This document shows positions 44,309 to 53,411 of a DNA stretch of 64,000 bases, one piece after another; within the stretch, counting starts at the first letter, position 1; every line of letters begins with the position of its first letter. A program made the translations under genes and the position numbers. The notes beneath the pieces were generated by a model, which searched no databases, was not told the DNA's origin, and saw nothing but the letters and a program-made list of their open reading frames with translations. Source of the stretch: JAJFUI01 sp039698035 (GTDB lineage: Bacteria > Planctomycetota > Planctomycetia > Pirellulales > Thermoguttaceae); assembly GCA_039698035.1 (NCBI GenBank), contig JBDKSW010000012.1, positions 62,001 through 126,000 of the forward strand, given 5' to 3'.

Positions 44309-45700
44309 TCAATCCCACCACCACTGGCCCTTGGCCAGGTTCGGCTTGATGTCCTCGCGGAGCTTGCTGACCTTGGCCTTCTCGTCGCGGAGCAGGTTTC
44401 CGGAGTCGATGGCCTCGGACGGCTGAATTTTGACACCGCCGCCGACGGGCGTGCCGATCGTGTTGCCGCGCCAAATGGCGTTCACAGCCGATTCGACCGT
44501 CTTGGGGATATCGTAGGTTTCGACCGGGAAGAGGGCCTCGCTGCCGAGAAATTCCATTTTCCAGCCGGACTTGTCGTAGTAGTTTTCCGCCTGGATGTAC
44601 GCGGCCACGACGGCCAAGTCGATCAGGTTGCGCAGTTCGGCATAGACGGGCGACCGGTCGGCCAGTTCGGCATACTTCTTCGTGAAGTTCATCACGAACA
44701 TCTGGCTCGCACGGTTCCCCTTGCCAGCGGCCGCCTTCCGTTCGCCACCGCCGGTGACCATTTCGTCTTCGCCGACGAGCTTGACGCCGTCGCCGACCAG
44801 TTCCATCGCCAGCCGGTCGTCGCTCTGGCGAACACATTTGTAATCGGGCAGGAAGTACCAGCGCTGCAACGCATTGCGGGCGATGTCGCCGAGCTTGGCG
44901 CGCTCGACGTAGCTGGCCAACTTCACGGGCGGACGTTCCAGTCCGATGCCGATCAGCTTCATGCGGTAGTCGGCCTCGACCATCACCTGGGCGAAGTGCG
45001 TGCGGGGCGCGACACCGCTAATCGTGACGATCTGGTGGCCCAGACTGGTCCGCACTCCCTCGGCAATCGCGCGAATCTCGTCGTCCGATGGCGGACCGGC
45101 CAGGCGAACGCCGCGGACGTACTGCTGTAAGGCGGTCAGGCCCTCTTGGGTCGGATCGATCGAGCAGCCGATCATCTCGGTGGATTTGCCGCTGGGCGGA
45201 AACGCACGCAGGGCGACGGCCAGGTCCTGCAACTGGAGCACGGGGCGGCCACTGTCGATGCCGACCACGCGGCCCGATGGATCGGTGATCCAGCCCTCGG
45301 CCGGACCGGCCAGAACGATGTCCTTGCTTTCAGGGTAGTAGAAGACGTAGCGAACGCGGAGCAGCCCGGCCAGACGGCGCATCTCTTCGGTCAGGGTCCC
45401 CTGATGATCGAGGATCGCCTGCTCCAGGCGGTTCAGCGAGATCTTGCGGAGCTTGCTGTGGGCGGTAACTTTCGAGCCGAGCGTTGCGCGAGCGGCGGCG
45501 ATCCGTTCGTCCTTGGTGTTCTGGTTGTCCCGGAACATCTTGGTTCGCAGCACGCCCTCGGCATCAACGGCGATACCGGCAACGCTGCTTTCGTCGCTGC
45601 TGTCGCTGGTGTCACTCTGTGCGATAGCCCGCGTGGCCAAGGCCAGAGTGATGGCTGCCGAGAGCGCGAGGAAGAGGCCTGCCCAAGTTCGCAAACGCAT
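44309..45700 (-). CDS. DUF1598 secreted protein
   Basis: The 463-residue protein has a signal peptide (MRLRTWAGLFLALSAAITLA, cleavage near AIAQS) followed by a Ser/Asp-rich linker. The rest matches the planctomycete DUF1598 type: TLTEEMRRLAGLLRVRYVFYYPESKDIVLAGPAEGW-type segments, EMIGCSIDPTQEGL, VMVEADYRMKLIGIGLERPP and RWYFLPDYKCVRQSDDRLAMELVG. No enzymatic motif was seen. It is a marker-like gene for the phylum and supports the taxonomic reading. The gene lies 71 bases upstream of the nucleotidyltransferase start, on the same strand, with no evidence for functional coupling. Confidence 0.8.
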   Translation of the reverse strand: MRLRTWAGLFLALSAAITLALATRAIAQSDTSDSSDESSVAGIAVDAEGVLRTKMFRDNQNTKDERIAAARATLGSKVTAHSKLRKISLNRLEQAILDHQGTLTEEMRRLAGLLRVRYVFYYPESKDIVLAGPAEGWITDPSGRVVGIDSGRPVLQLQDLAVALRAFPPSGKSTEMIGCSIDPTQEGLTALQQYVRGVRLAGPPSDDEIRAIAEGVRTSLGHQIVTISGVAPRTHFAQVMVEADYRMKLIGIGLERPPVKLASYVERAKLGDIARNALQRWYFLPDYKCVRQSDDRLAMELVGDGVKLVGEDEMVTGGGERKAAAGKGNRASQMFVMNFTKKYAELADRSPVYAELRNLIDLAVVAAYIQAENYYDKSGWKMEFLGSEALFPVETYDIPKTVESAVNAIWRGNTIGTPVGGGVKIQPSEAIDSGNLLRDEKAKVSKLREDIKPNLAKGQWWWD

Positions 45701-46097
45701 GACGATGATCTCCGTCCGAGGCGAATTGTCCGGTCCGCTCCCACGAGGCCGTCCGCGTTGGCGACGGAGGTGGAAGCGGGTTGTTGACGCAAGTTTTGCC
45801 CGCTTATAGTTCTACACCACTGATCCTAATTGGGCAAGCTGCGCAAGGCAAGGAACACCCTCCGATTCCAAGGAAGAGGCCCTGCCTGGCAGCGTTTCGA
45901 GAATTGCATTGACTAGTTCTCTGGCGGGGCAGTCCGGATACCCCGAGGGTCGCGATTGGGCGAAAGATAGCGAAGCTACGAGAAGTATTCCAACGGACCG
46001 CGACATTGTTAATTGCGCCGGCCAATTGGCCGAACCATCACGGATAGTCTGTAACGTTTATTCCACCTGTAGCGACTCTGGGGGCAGCAGCCGCGTT
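45701..46097. other. AT-richer divergent intergenic region
   Basis: These 397 bases are lower in GC than the neighbouring genes. They separate divergent DUF1598 and omptin genes. They contain a perfect 14-bp palindrome (46019-46032) and a minus-strand frame of 64 codons (45812-46006) that starts MSRSVGILLVASLSFAQSRP, like a signal peptide. That frame lacks a ribosome binding site and uses codons unlike the neighbours, so it is not called as a gene. Confidence 0.4.
46019..46032. promoter_or_regulatory. Perfect 14-bp palindrome, possible operator
   Basis: CGGCCAATTGGCCG reads the same on both strands and lies 65 bases upstream of the omptin start. Its placement is right for an operator, but no regulator is known to bind it. 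Confidence 0.35.
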
Positions 46098-47156
46098 ATG
46101 ACTTCTCATTCACTTCCGCGATGTTTCACGTCCGCGCTGGCAGTCCTGGTGGCGCTGGCGGCGGTTCATGCCGTGGCCCATGCGGCCGAGGAGGATTGGG
46201 TGACGGTCGCGCAGCCGGGCGAAAGCAACGTGCTTCCGGCGGCAACCGAGTCGGACCGGATCTGGTATGCCGATTGGCGGGTCCAGCAGATGTTCGACAG
46301 CCGCACGTCTTACCAGTTTGGCACGGCGCCAGAGTCGTTGCGGCAGTGGGCCCCTCTAAGCAAGCTCGATTGGTCGCTCGATTCGACGTGGACCGGCGTG
46401 CGATTGGGCGTCAAGAGGCCGACCTGGGACGTCCACTGCGAATGGCTAACGCCCATGGTCCGCGGCATTAACGGAAACATGTCGGACTATGACTGGGGCA
46501 TTGCGGCCTCGCAAGATCCGACGAGCCTCGACAGCCTTTCGGTTTCGCCCGAGCGGTGGCTCGACGGGCAGAAGCTGGAAGTGGAAGAGGAGTTCCTGTG
46601 GAGCAATTGCTTTTTGGGCATGCCGGTTGAACTTTGGCCGCTGGCCGGATTCCGCTGGCAGCGTTTCGATATGATGGCCTACAACGGGCTGCAAGTCATC
46701 AACAACGCCCCGCCGCCGGAAGTCGGTTATCGCTGGGACGAGGACATGGTTTCGTTCAATCAGCAGTACTACATGGCCTATCTGGGCGGTCAGCTCCGCA
46801 AAACGATCGAGCGAGCCGCAGCCCCGCCGATCACTCTGGTGATTCAGGCCGACTACGGTTTCACCGCGGGCTACAACGTCGATCACCACATTTCGGGTTA
46901 TGAAGCCGATGGCATCCACCGCTACACGATGGAGAGCACAGCGGGCGACGTGTTTCATGTGGCCCTGACCGCCGACGTTCCTTTCAATAAGCACTTGGCC
47001 GTCGGCGCTCAGGTGGATCACACACAAATCCACACGACCGGGACGCATCACTGGGTCATGTCCGGAGCGGCAACGGCGGACGAGCGGTGGGACAACGGCG
47101 TCGTGGTGATGTCTCAGCAGACGTCGGCGACCGGTTATGTGCGCTGTTGCTGGTGA
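46098..47156 (+). CDS. Omptin-family outer-membrane aspartyl-type protease
   Basis: The 352-residue protein has a signal peptide (about residues 1-30) and the omptin beta-barrel pattern. LSKLDWSLDSTWTGVRLG corresponds to the SQLDW strand of OmpT, and GNMSDYDWG matches its GNMVDQDWMD. The catalytic pairs are present: Asp130 and Asp132 in SDYDW, and Asp262 and His264 in NVDHHIS, 132 residues apart (127 between the equivalent pair members in OmpT). The C-terminus ends in Trp, as outer-membrane proteins often end in an aromatic residue. This places it in the outer membrane with the active site facing outside. Omptins are best known from gammaproteobacteria, so its presence here is notable. Confidence 0.8.
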   Translation: MTSHSLPRCFTSALAVLVALAAVHAVAHAAEEDWVTVAQPGESNVLPAATESDRIWYADWRVQQMFDSRTSYQFGTAPESLRQWAPLSKLDWSLDSTWTGVRLGVKRPTWDVHCEWLTPMVRGINGNMSDYDWGIAASQDPTSLDSLSVSPERWLDGQKLEVEEEFLWSNCFLGMPVELWPLAGFRWQRFDMMAYNGLQVINNAPPPEVGYRWDEDMVSFNQQYYMAYLGGQLRKTIERAAAPPITLVIQADYGFTAGYNVDHHISGYEADGIHRYTMESTAGDVFHVALTADVPFNKHLAVGAQVDHTQIHTTGTHHWVMSGAATADERWDNGVVVMSQQTSATGYVRCCW

Positions 47157-47230
47157 CAGATCAGGAAGCCGAGCGGTCGGTTCGCGTCGGCGTCGCCAAG
47201 CAATCTGATCGTGCCCAGGCTCGCGCCGAT

Positions 47231-48214
47231 TCAGTCGAATCCACGGACGGCGTGCGGCTGATAGCAGGCTTCGAGTTCTTGGATGTCGCCGTCGCTTAAT
47301 GGGAGATCGAGGGCCGCGAGGGCGGTCTCCAAGTGGGCGATCTTCGTCGCGCCGATGATGGGCGCCGTCACGGCCGGCTTCGCCAAGAGCCACGCGAGGG
47401 CCACCTGGGCCGGTTGGACGCGCAGCCGGGCGGCCACGGTCTGGCACGCTCGCATCACGTCGATGTCGGTCGGGTGGTCGTAAAGCGCCCGGGCGAACTC
47501 GTCGCTGGCTGCCCGGGCGGTGGCCTTTTTGTCGTTCGGCGTTTTGCGAGTGCCGGCCAACAGTCCACGGGCCAGCGGCGACCAGGGAATCACGGCGATT
47601 CCCTCCGCCTGACAAAGGGGAATCATCTCGCGTTCTTCTTCGCGATAGATCAGGTTGTAGTGGTTCTGCATGCTGACGAACCGGGCCCAACCGTTCCGCT
47701 CGGACATGGAAAGCGCCTGGGCGAACTTCCATGCGACGGTCGAGCTGGCCCCCAGATAGCGAACCTTCCCCTGACGCACCAGCAGGTCGAGCGCGGCCAG
47801 CATCTCGTCGAGCGGCGTGTGCGGATCGAAGCGGTGGACCTGATAGAGGTCGATGGTCTCGACGCCGAGGCGTCGCAAGCTGGCCTCGCAGCCCTGGAGG
47901 ATGTGCTTGCGAGAAAGGCCCTCCATGTTGGGCCCGTCGCTCATCGGGTTGAAGACCTTCGTGGCCAGGACGATTTCTTCCAGGTTGGCGTAGCGACGCA
48001 AGGCCCTTCCGGTGACTTCTTCGCTGACGCCAACCGAATACATGTCGGCCGTGTCGAAAAAGTTGATTCCGGCTTCGACCGCTCGGCGAAAGAACGGCAT
48101 GGCCGCTCGGGAATCGAGGACCCAAGGCCGCCAGCCCGGATCGCCGTAGCTCATGCAGCCGAGGCACAAGCGAGAGACTTTCACACCGGTCCGACCGAGA
48201 TATGTGTATTGCAT
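47231..48214 (-). CDS. Aldo-keto reductase
   Basis: The 327-residue NAD(P)H-dependent reductase starts at MQYTYLGRTGVKVSRLCLGCM. It carries FFDTADMYSVGVSEEV with the catalytic Asp and Tyr, LVLATKVF with the catalytic Lys, VDLYQVHRFDP-like (TIDLYQVHRFDPHTPL) with the catalytic His, and the C-terminal cofactor segment APIIGATKIAHLE. It resembles the YajO/IolS type of AKR. The substrate is unknown. Convergent arrangement with the omptin gene leaves 74 bases between stops. Confidence 0.93.
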   Translation of the reverse strand: MQYTYLGRTGVKVSRLCLGCMSYGDPGWRPWVLDSRAAMPFFRRAVEAGINFFDTADMYSVGVSEEVTGRALRRYANLEEIVLATKVFNPMSDGPNMEGLSRKHILQGCEASLRRLGVETIDLYQVHRFDPHTPLDEMLAALDLLVRQGKVRYLGASSTVAWKFAQALSMSERNGWARFVSMQNHYNLIYREEEREMIPLCQAEGIAVIPWSPLARGLLAGTRKTPNDKKATARAASDEFARALYDHPTDIDVMRACQTVAARLRVQPAQVALAWLLAKPAVTAPIIGATKIAHLETALAALDLPLSDGDIQELEACYQPHAVRGFD

Positions 48215-48389
48215 GGTATTTTCGCACCACAAGAGGGCGTGTTGACGGTTTGGCCACTGGCACCATTTTATGCTCGCCAGAAGGCCAAGAGAACCACGCC
48301 CTGGACAACGGAGGGGCCGTCGCGGCCGGCGCGCGTTCGTGGAACGACGGTATCCGGCGAGGCTCCGTTCGTGCGTTTCACCCGGTCGC

Positions 48390-48836
48390 TTACCAAGGCA
48401 CGTTGCGGACGATGAAGAAGGCTATGCCGGCGATAGCGGCGAAAAGCCAAAACCAGAGCCGGCGAGGCAGATCGCCAGGCAACGGATGGCGGCCTGCAAG
48501 AACGAGCAGCTCGGAAAGCATCGCGTACAGGGCCACCGGCCAGGAGACGACCCACAGGGCGTTGCAATGCCAAGCCGCGGCCAGTCGGCCGTGCAGCAGT
48601 TCGTGCGTTGCGCGGGTGGCGCCGCAGCCAGGGCAGTCCAAACCGGTCAACACGCGGAAGCTGCACAGCGGCAATCCCAGCTTTGCCGGATCGAACCACC
48701 ACAGGGCGAGCAGCCCGAGAGCAAAGAGCAGCACCATTGCGCCCACAAGCGCGGCAGAGATCGGGGGCCGATCGGCGGCCGGACGCCGGTCACTGGGATC
48801 GCTGCCAGGTGTTGGAAGGGTCGCTGCTTCGGCCAT
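48390..48836 (-). CDS. DUF2752 membrane protein
   Basis: The 148-residue protein has three hydrophobic segments (about residues 27-47, 85-115 and 125-144). The signature LTGLDCPGCGATRATHELLHG (here shown to 20 residues) is the DUF2752 motif with the CPGCG core. The first half of residues is an unusual Pro/Asp/Arg-rich start. It lies 9 bases downstream of a zinc-ribbon membrane protein gene on the same strand, so the two form an operon. The family has no known biochemical function. Confidence 0.85.
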   Translation of the reverse strand: MAEAATLPTPGSDPSDRRPAADRPPISAALVGAMVLLFALGLLALWWFDPAKLGLPLCSFRVLTGLDCPGCGATRATHELLHGRLAAAWHCNALWVVSWPVALYAMLSELLVLAGRHPLPGDLPRRLWFWLFAAIAGIAFFIVRNVPW

Positions 48837-48845
48837 CGCACCACA

Positions 48846-49487
48846 TCAGCCCGAGCGATCGAACGCGGCCTTGACGGATGGATCGTTGAGAACCCAAAGG
48901 GCCCAGACGCCGAACGGCACAGTCAGCAGACAACAGGGCGCGACGCACGGGATGACGGCAAGGACGGCACCCATTTTTGCAAACCCATAGCTCTGCAACC
49001 GCTTCATCCGCGCCGCGCCGGCGTAAACCGCGATCGCCACGAAGAACCAGATGGCCGAGGTTGTCAGGTAAAACAGGCAGCTCTTGAGGACGTTGGCTCG
49101 CTCCTGGGGGCCGAACGGCATTTCGGGCGGCAACGGCGCGTTGGACGCCAGTGCCATCGCGGCGAGGCCCCAGAACGCGGCGGCCAACATGGCAAGCACG
49201 GCCGCCATGCCGGCGATCAGCATCAGGGCCGTGGCTGGGCCGGCGACACGCTGCAACGCGACCACGAGAAATGGTGTCTGCATCGGCGCATTGCCGAGGG
49301 GGTCGCCCACCATGCCGGCCGGAATGGCGCCGTTGGCAAAGGCCGGCGTCGCCATTGCTTCGGGTCGCGTGGCGTCAGGGACGATGCGAATCGCTCCGCA
49401 AACGGGACATTGCGCCTGGCGGCCGGCCGTATCGTCGCCGGTTCGCAACAACCGCCCGCACTGATTGCAGCGGAACTCGATAGACAT
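48846..49487 (-). CDS. Zinc-ribbon membrane protein
   Basis: The 213-residue protein begins with a four-cysteine ribbon (CNQCGRLLRTGDDTAGRQ then CPVCG) followed by about 50 linker residues and four hydrophobic helices. AGGACCTTAGCGA precedes the ATG. The last part (CVAPCCLLTVPFGVWALWVL) is cysteine-rich and hydrophobic. It resembles membrane proteins with a zinc ribbon found next to DUF2752 genes. The function is unknown. Confidence 0.75.
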   Translation of the reverse strand: MSIEFRCNQCGRLLRTGDDTAGRQAQCPVCGAIRIVPDATRPEAMATPAFANGAIPAGMVGDPLGNAPMQTPFLVVALQRVAGPATALMLIAGMAAVLAMLAAAFWGLAAMALASNAPLPPEMPFGPQERANVLKSCLFYLTTSAIWFFVAIAVYAGAARMKRLQSYGFAKMGAVLAVIPCVAPCCLLTVPFGVWALWVLNDPSVKAAFDRSG

Positions 49488-49622
49488 TCGCTAAGGTCCT
49501 CCGTTGGCCGAATTGTAACAGAATCGGCGGCCGGGGGAAATGACTCGCCGGATCGTGCTTCGCTTCCTGTTCGCGTTGAAGCTCCCCTCGCCTCGGCGTG
49601 TGATTTCAGGTACCCTGGACAG

Positions 49623-51656
49623 ATGCTATCGCCCAGTGAGATTCTTGGTCCCGGCGGACGAATTGCGGCCCGGCTGCCCAACTACGAGCACCGCCAGGAA
49701 CAGCTTGCGATGGCCGACGCGGTTCAGCAAGCGATTGCCCGGCGAACGCACCTGGCGGTCGAGGCCGGCACGGGCGTCGGCAAGAGTTTCGCCTATCTGG
49801 CGCCGGCCATTCTGGCGACCGCTTGCGATGACAGCCGAGCCGAGGGCGACGACTTGGCGCCGCGATGCCGTCGCGTGGTCGTCTCGACGCACACGATTAG
49901 TCTCCAAGAGCAGTTGATCGAGAAGGACATCCCGCTGCTGCGAAGCGTCATCCCGGTCGAGTTTTCGGCCGTGCTGGTCAAGGGCCGCAGCAACTATCTG
50001 AGCTTGCGACGGCTCAATGCGGCTCTCGCTCGCGCACCGAGCTTGTTCCACGACGCCGAGGAGTTCGAGCAACTGCGGCAACTCCGCGAGTGGGCCGCGC
50101 GGACGAGCGACGGCTCGCTGGCCGATCTGGATTTCCGACCGCTGCCGGCCGTGTGGGACGAGGTGGCCAGCGACCACGGAAACTGCATGGGCCGAAAGTG
50201 CGCCAACTATGCCAAGTGCTTCTACTATAAAGCCCGGCGGCGAATGCAGCACGCGCAGGTGCTGGTGGTCAATCACGCGTTGTTCTTCACCGACCTCGCG
50301 CTCAAGCGGCAAGACGTCAGTCTGCTGCCAAAGTACGATGTGGCGATCCTCGACGAGGCGCATCAGGTCGAGGCGGTCGCTGGCGACCATCTCGGCCTGA
50401 ACGTCACCGGGGGTCAAGTCGAATACACGTTGCGAAAGCTGTACAACGACCGCACGAACCGCGGGCTGCTGGTGCATCACCGACTGGCCGACGCCCAAAA
50501 GCTGGTCTGGGAGTGCCGCGAGCTGGCCGCCGATTTTTTCGACAGCGTCGGCCGCTGGCTGGCGGAGCAGCCCGACGGGAACGGTCGCGTTCGGCGCCCG
50601 GCCGTGGTGGCCAATCCGTTGGGCGACAAGCTGGGCGCCCTTGTGCGGACGCTGCGGCACGAGGCGAAACAGCTCGACGAGGCCGAGTCGCGGCAGGACT
50701 TCAATTCGGCGGCCAATCGGCTCGACGCCCTCGGCCAAGGAATCGAGGACTGGCGGCTGCAAACCATTTTGGACTCGGTGTACTGGATTGAACGAACGGC
50801 CGGGCGTCATCGACCGCGGATCGCGTTGGCCGCCGCGCCGATCGACGTTGGGCCGATTCTGCGCGAAAACCTGTTTGCGAAAGTGCCGACTGTCGTGTTG
50901 ACCAGCGCCACGTTGGCCACTGGCGGCGGCAACGGCTCGTTCGAATTCTTTTTGTCGCGCATGGGTCTGAGTGAAAAGGGATGCAAGCCGTCGGACAGCG
51001 GCCGGATGCCGCGCTGCCCCACGCTTTGCCTTGGCAGCCCGTTCGACTACCAAGACCAGGCTCAACTGATTTTGCTGGATGGTATGCCCGACCCGAGCGA
51101 CAGCTCGCGCTATCAACGGACGGCGAACGACATGATCCGCCGCTATGTGGCACGGAGCGACGGTCGAGCGTTCGTGCTGTTCACGAGCTACGAGATGATG
51201 CGTCGCGCGGCGGCCGAGCTGGCCGAGTGGTTCGCCGAGCAATCGCTGACGCTTTACAGCCAGAGCGACGGGCTGCCGCGGAGCCGAATGCTCGAACAGT
51301 TCAAGGCCAATCACCGTTCGGTGCTGTTTGGCGTCGAGAGTTTCTGGCAGGGCGTCGACGTGCCGGGCGAGGCCTTGCAGAACGTCATCATCACGCGGCT
51401 GCCGTTCAGCGTGCCCGACCGGCCGCTGATCGAGGCTCGTCTCGATGCGATTCGCCAGGCCGGCGGCAATCCGTTCCGCGATTACCAACTGCCCGAGGCC
51501 ATCTTGAAACTCAAACAGGGGTTCGGCCGGCTGATCCGGACCAAGCGTGACACGGGCATGGTCGTGATCCTCGATCCGCGTGTTCGCACGAAGCCCTATG
51601 GCCGGCTGTTTCTCGCCTCGCTGCCCAACTGCCGACAAGTGGTGGAGCAAGTCTAG
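49623..51656 (+). CDS. dinG: DinG-family DNA helicase
   Basis: The 677-residue protein is an XPD/DinG-type superfamily 2 helicase that unwinds 5'-tailed, D-loop, R-loop and G4 structures. Walker A is AVEAGTGVGKSFAYL (residues 45-59), and the DEAH box is at 244-247. Of the four cysteines that hold the 4Fe-4S cluster in E. coli DinG, three are visible here (Cys188, Cys193 and Cys199 in NCMGRKCANYAKCFY). The position of the first one is Ser127 in KGRSNYLSLRR. Motif VI is QGFGRLIRTKRD near the C-terminus. No exonuclease domain is fused. Confidence 0.93.
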   Translation: MLSPSEILGPGGRIAARLPNYEHRQEQLAMADAVQQAIARRTHLAVEAGTGVGKSFAYLAPAILATACDDSRAEGDDLAPRCRRVVVSTHTISLQEQLIEKDIPLLRSVIPVEFSAVLVKGRSNYLSLRRLNAALARAPSLFHDAEEFEQLRQLREWAARTSDGSLADLDFRPLPAVWDEVASDHGNCMGRKCANYAKCFYYKARRRMQHAQVLVVNHALFFTDLALKRQDVSLLPKYDVAILDEAHQVEAVAGDHLGLNVTGGQVEYTLRKLYNDRTNRGLLVHHRLADAQKLVWECRELAADFFDSVGRWLAEQPDGNGRVRRPAVVANPLGDKLGALVRTLRHEAKQLDEAESRQDFNSAANRLDALGQGIEDWRLQTILDSVYWIERTAGRHRPRIALAAAPIDVGPILRENLFAKVPTVVLTSATLATGGGNGSFEFFLSRMGLSEKGCKPSDSGRMPRCPTLCLGSPFDYQDQAQLILLDGMPDPSDSSRYQRTANDMIRRYVARSDGRAFVLFTSYEMMRRAAAELAEWFAEQSLTLYSQSDGLPRSRMLEQFKANHRSVLFGVESFWQGVDVPGEALQNVIITRLPFSVPDRPLIEARLDAIRQAGGNPFRDYQLPEAILKLKQGFGRLIRTKRDTGMVVILDPRVRTKPYGRLFLASLPNCRQVVEQV

Positions 51657-51665
51657 CGGCTGCCT

Positions 51666-51691
51666 CCCCTCGCCCACTTGTGGGAGAGGGG
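51666..51691. repeat. REP-like hairpin between convergent genes
   Basis: CCCCTC-G-CCCAC, a TT loop and GTGGG-A-GAGGGG form an 11-bp interrupted stem, followed by GCCGGGGGTG. Short inverted repeats of this composition are a recurrent intergenic motif in many planctomycete and other GC-rich genomes. It lies just after the dinG stop and before a convergent gene, so it may also end transcripts, although no T-tract follows. Confidence 0.55.
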
Positions 51692-51719
51692 CCGGGGGTG
51701 AAGGCGGTCCGCACGCCGG

Positions 51720-53339
51720 CTACGGTTTGGCCGGCACTCGGACGGTCAGATCGTCCCAACCTTCGCCGGCCCTGCCGTCTTCGGTGCCACGGCCGCCGTC
51801 ATCCGCGCCATTGATGCCGACGCTGTAAAGAAGATAGCCGTTGCCTTGCCGCTTGTAATGCAGGTCGGCGTCGCGGTTGAACGTGTCTTTGGGCACTACC
51901 GCGATGTAACGGGGCGAAAGATCGGCCAGCGCGACCGGATACGAGCCGTGGTCGGCCCGATAGGCGGCCAGCGCAAAGGCGAGATCATTCAACTCGATGC
52001 GGGTCGTTGCACGGTCCTCGGCGTGAGACGCAGCGGAAAACGCTGGCAGCAACATGCCCACCAGAATCTGCCCCAACCGTTCAGAGACGGCTTTGCGGGT
52101 GTTCCCGAGCACTAGCAGTCCGAGCGAAGTGGCGTCCATTGTCCTTGCCGACCCGACGACCATCCTGAGCTCGGCTTGGATAGCGTCCATTGCCTTGATG
52201 CGTTGGGCTCGCGTTGGCTCGCGAGCGGCGACAACGGCTCGGTCATACCAGGAATTGCCTATTCGGAGGACGATGTCCCAGTCGATGGCGACCACGCCGA
52301 CGGCGTCGACTGCCGACTTTAGCATGCTTTCGGATCTGGCCGCGCCTAAAAGTGGGGACAGGGCGCTCGGCCCTTCGCGGGCCATAGTGGTTACAATGTC
52401 CAGGAACACGAACCGCTCGCCCGTCTCAATCATGTCGACCATTTTTGGCAATGGTGGCAATTTGGCCAGGTCTGCACGCATGGCGGCAATTTGCGGGGCC
52501 GTAAGTTTTGCATGTTCCAGCAGCGATTGATCGGCCTCGCTCGCCATCCCATCGATTGTCACGGCGACCAGCATTTCGACCAACGTGGTTCCCTGACCGA
52601 CCAGCCGGGCTAGCCGGTGACAGGCCAACAGATCGGCCCAGGCATCCTCCGTGCGGCCCTCGCCCAAGCGGAGCATCGCCCGGGCCACCAATGCACGAGC
52701 CACCTCGCGGCTCGACTGGGGGCCTGGCAGAAGGCAGGCGATCACCATATCGCTATCGCTGCAAAGCAGCGGATCGTAGCGGCGCGGACGTTTTGAAGCC
52801 TCGACCAACAGCGCAAGCGGTTTTTCGTTGCGGGCCAGCCAGTCGTGCCAGTGAGGGAACTCTCGTTTTGTCCATGGCCGCATCATGATCAACTGGAACT
52901 GCTCGGGAAACGCATTGACTCCCTTCGCATTGAGCTGCAAAATTGCTTGTTCCTTCGCGGCCATCCAGCGCTCGAACATCCGTTCCGAACTGATGAAGTA
53001 ATCGCCTGTTTCCGGCAAGACGGGAATGCCAAGCATTTTGAAAAACCGTTCGCGGCACGGCTTGGCAATTTCGCCCGGACCCATCGCCTTCCAGAAGAGC
53101 ACGGCCGAGTTGTTTTCCGGTGTGACGCCGCGGCTTGCCTGCTGATTGAGCGCGCCGAGATAATCCGGATAGCCATCCGGACGAAGCGGCTCGGTGATGT
53201 AGGTCGTCGCCTTCGAGATCGTCACGCGCCCTCGGGTCTTGGCTGGCGACGTCACCAGCAAGAAATGAGCCAGGACGCACAGAACGGCGATCAAGACGGC
53301 GACTATGCAGAAGACTGCGATCTTCGGATGACGTCCCAT
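51720..53339 (-). CDS. Membrane-anchored protein with a pseudopilin-like C-terminus
   Basis: The 539-residue protein has one N-terminal TM helix (about residues 7-29) and a long region of charged helices. The end (about 455-535: LAFALAAYRADHGSYPVALA, LSPRYIAVVPKDTFN, GNGYLLYSVGING) resembles the C-terminal part of type II secretion pseudopilins of the GspG type. There is no prepilin peptidase motif at the start, so it is not itself a pseudopilin. This layout is common in planctomycete hypothetical proteins. The function is unknown. Confidence 0.7.
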   Translation of the reverse strand: MGRHPKIAVFCIVAVLIAVLCVLAHFLLVTSPAKTRGRVTISKATTYITEPLRPDGYPDYLGALNQQASRGVTPENNSAVLFWKAMGPGEIAKPCRERFFKMLGIPVLPETGDYFISSERMFERWMAAKEQAILQLNAKGVNAFPEQFQLIMMRPWTKREFPHWHDWLARNEKPLALLVEASKRPRRYDPLLCSDSDMVIACLLPGPQSSREVARALVARAMLRLGEGRTEDAWADLLACHRLARLVGQGTTLVEMLVAVTIDGMASEADQSLLEHAKLTAPQIAAMRADLAKLPPLPKMVDMIETGERFVFLDIVTTMAREGPSALSPLLGAARSESMLKSAVDAVGVVAIDWDIVLRIGNSWYDRAVVAAREPTRAQRIKAMDAIQAELRMVVGSARTMDATSLGLLVLGNTRKAVSERLGQILVGMLLPAFSAASHAEDRATTRIELNDLAFALAAYRADHGSYPVALADLSPRYIAVVPKDTFNRDADLHYKRQGNGYLLYSVGINGADDGGRGTEDGRAGEGWDDLTVRVPAKP

Positions 53340-53411
53340 TCGCCGATTCCTTGAGCTCGGATGTGCAACGGCCCGATACTCGACATTTGCTCTGCTTGAG
53401 CGATCCTACCA

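Noticed and set aside
45812..46006. A minus-strand frame of 64 codons that starts like a signal peptide (MSRSVGILLVASL)
   Set aside because: It has no ribosome binding site, uses rare codons such as ATA, CTA and AGA, and lacks support from a family. It is kept only as a possible small gene in the description of the gap.
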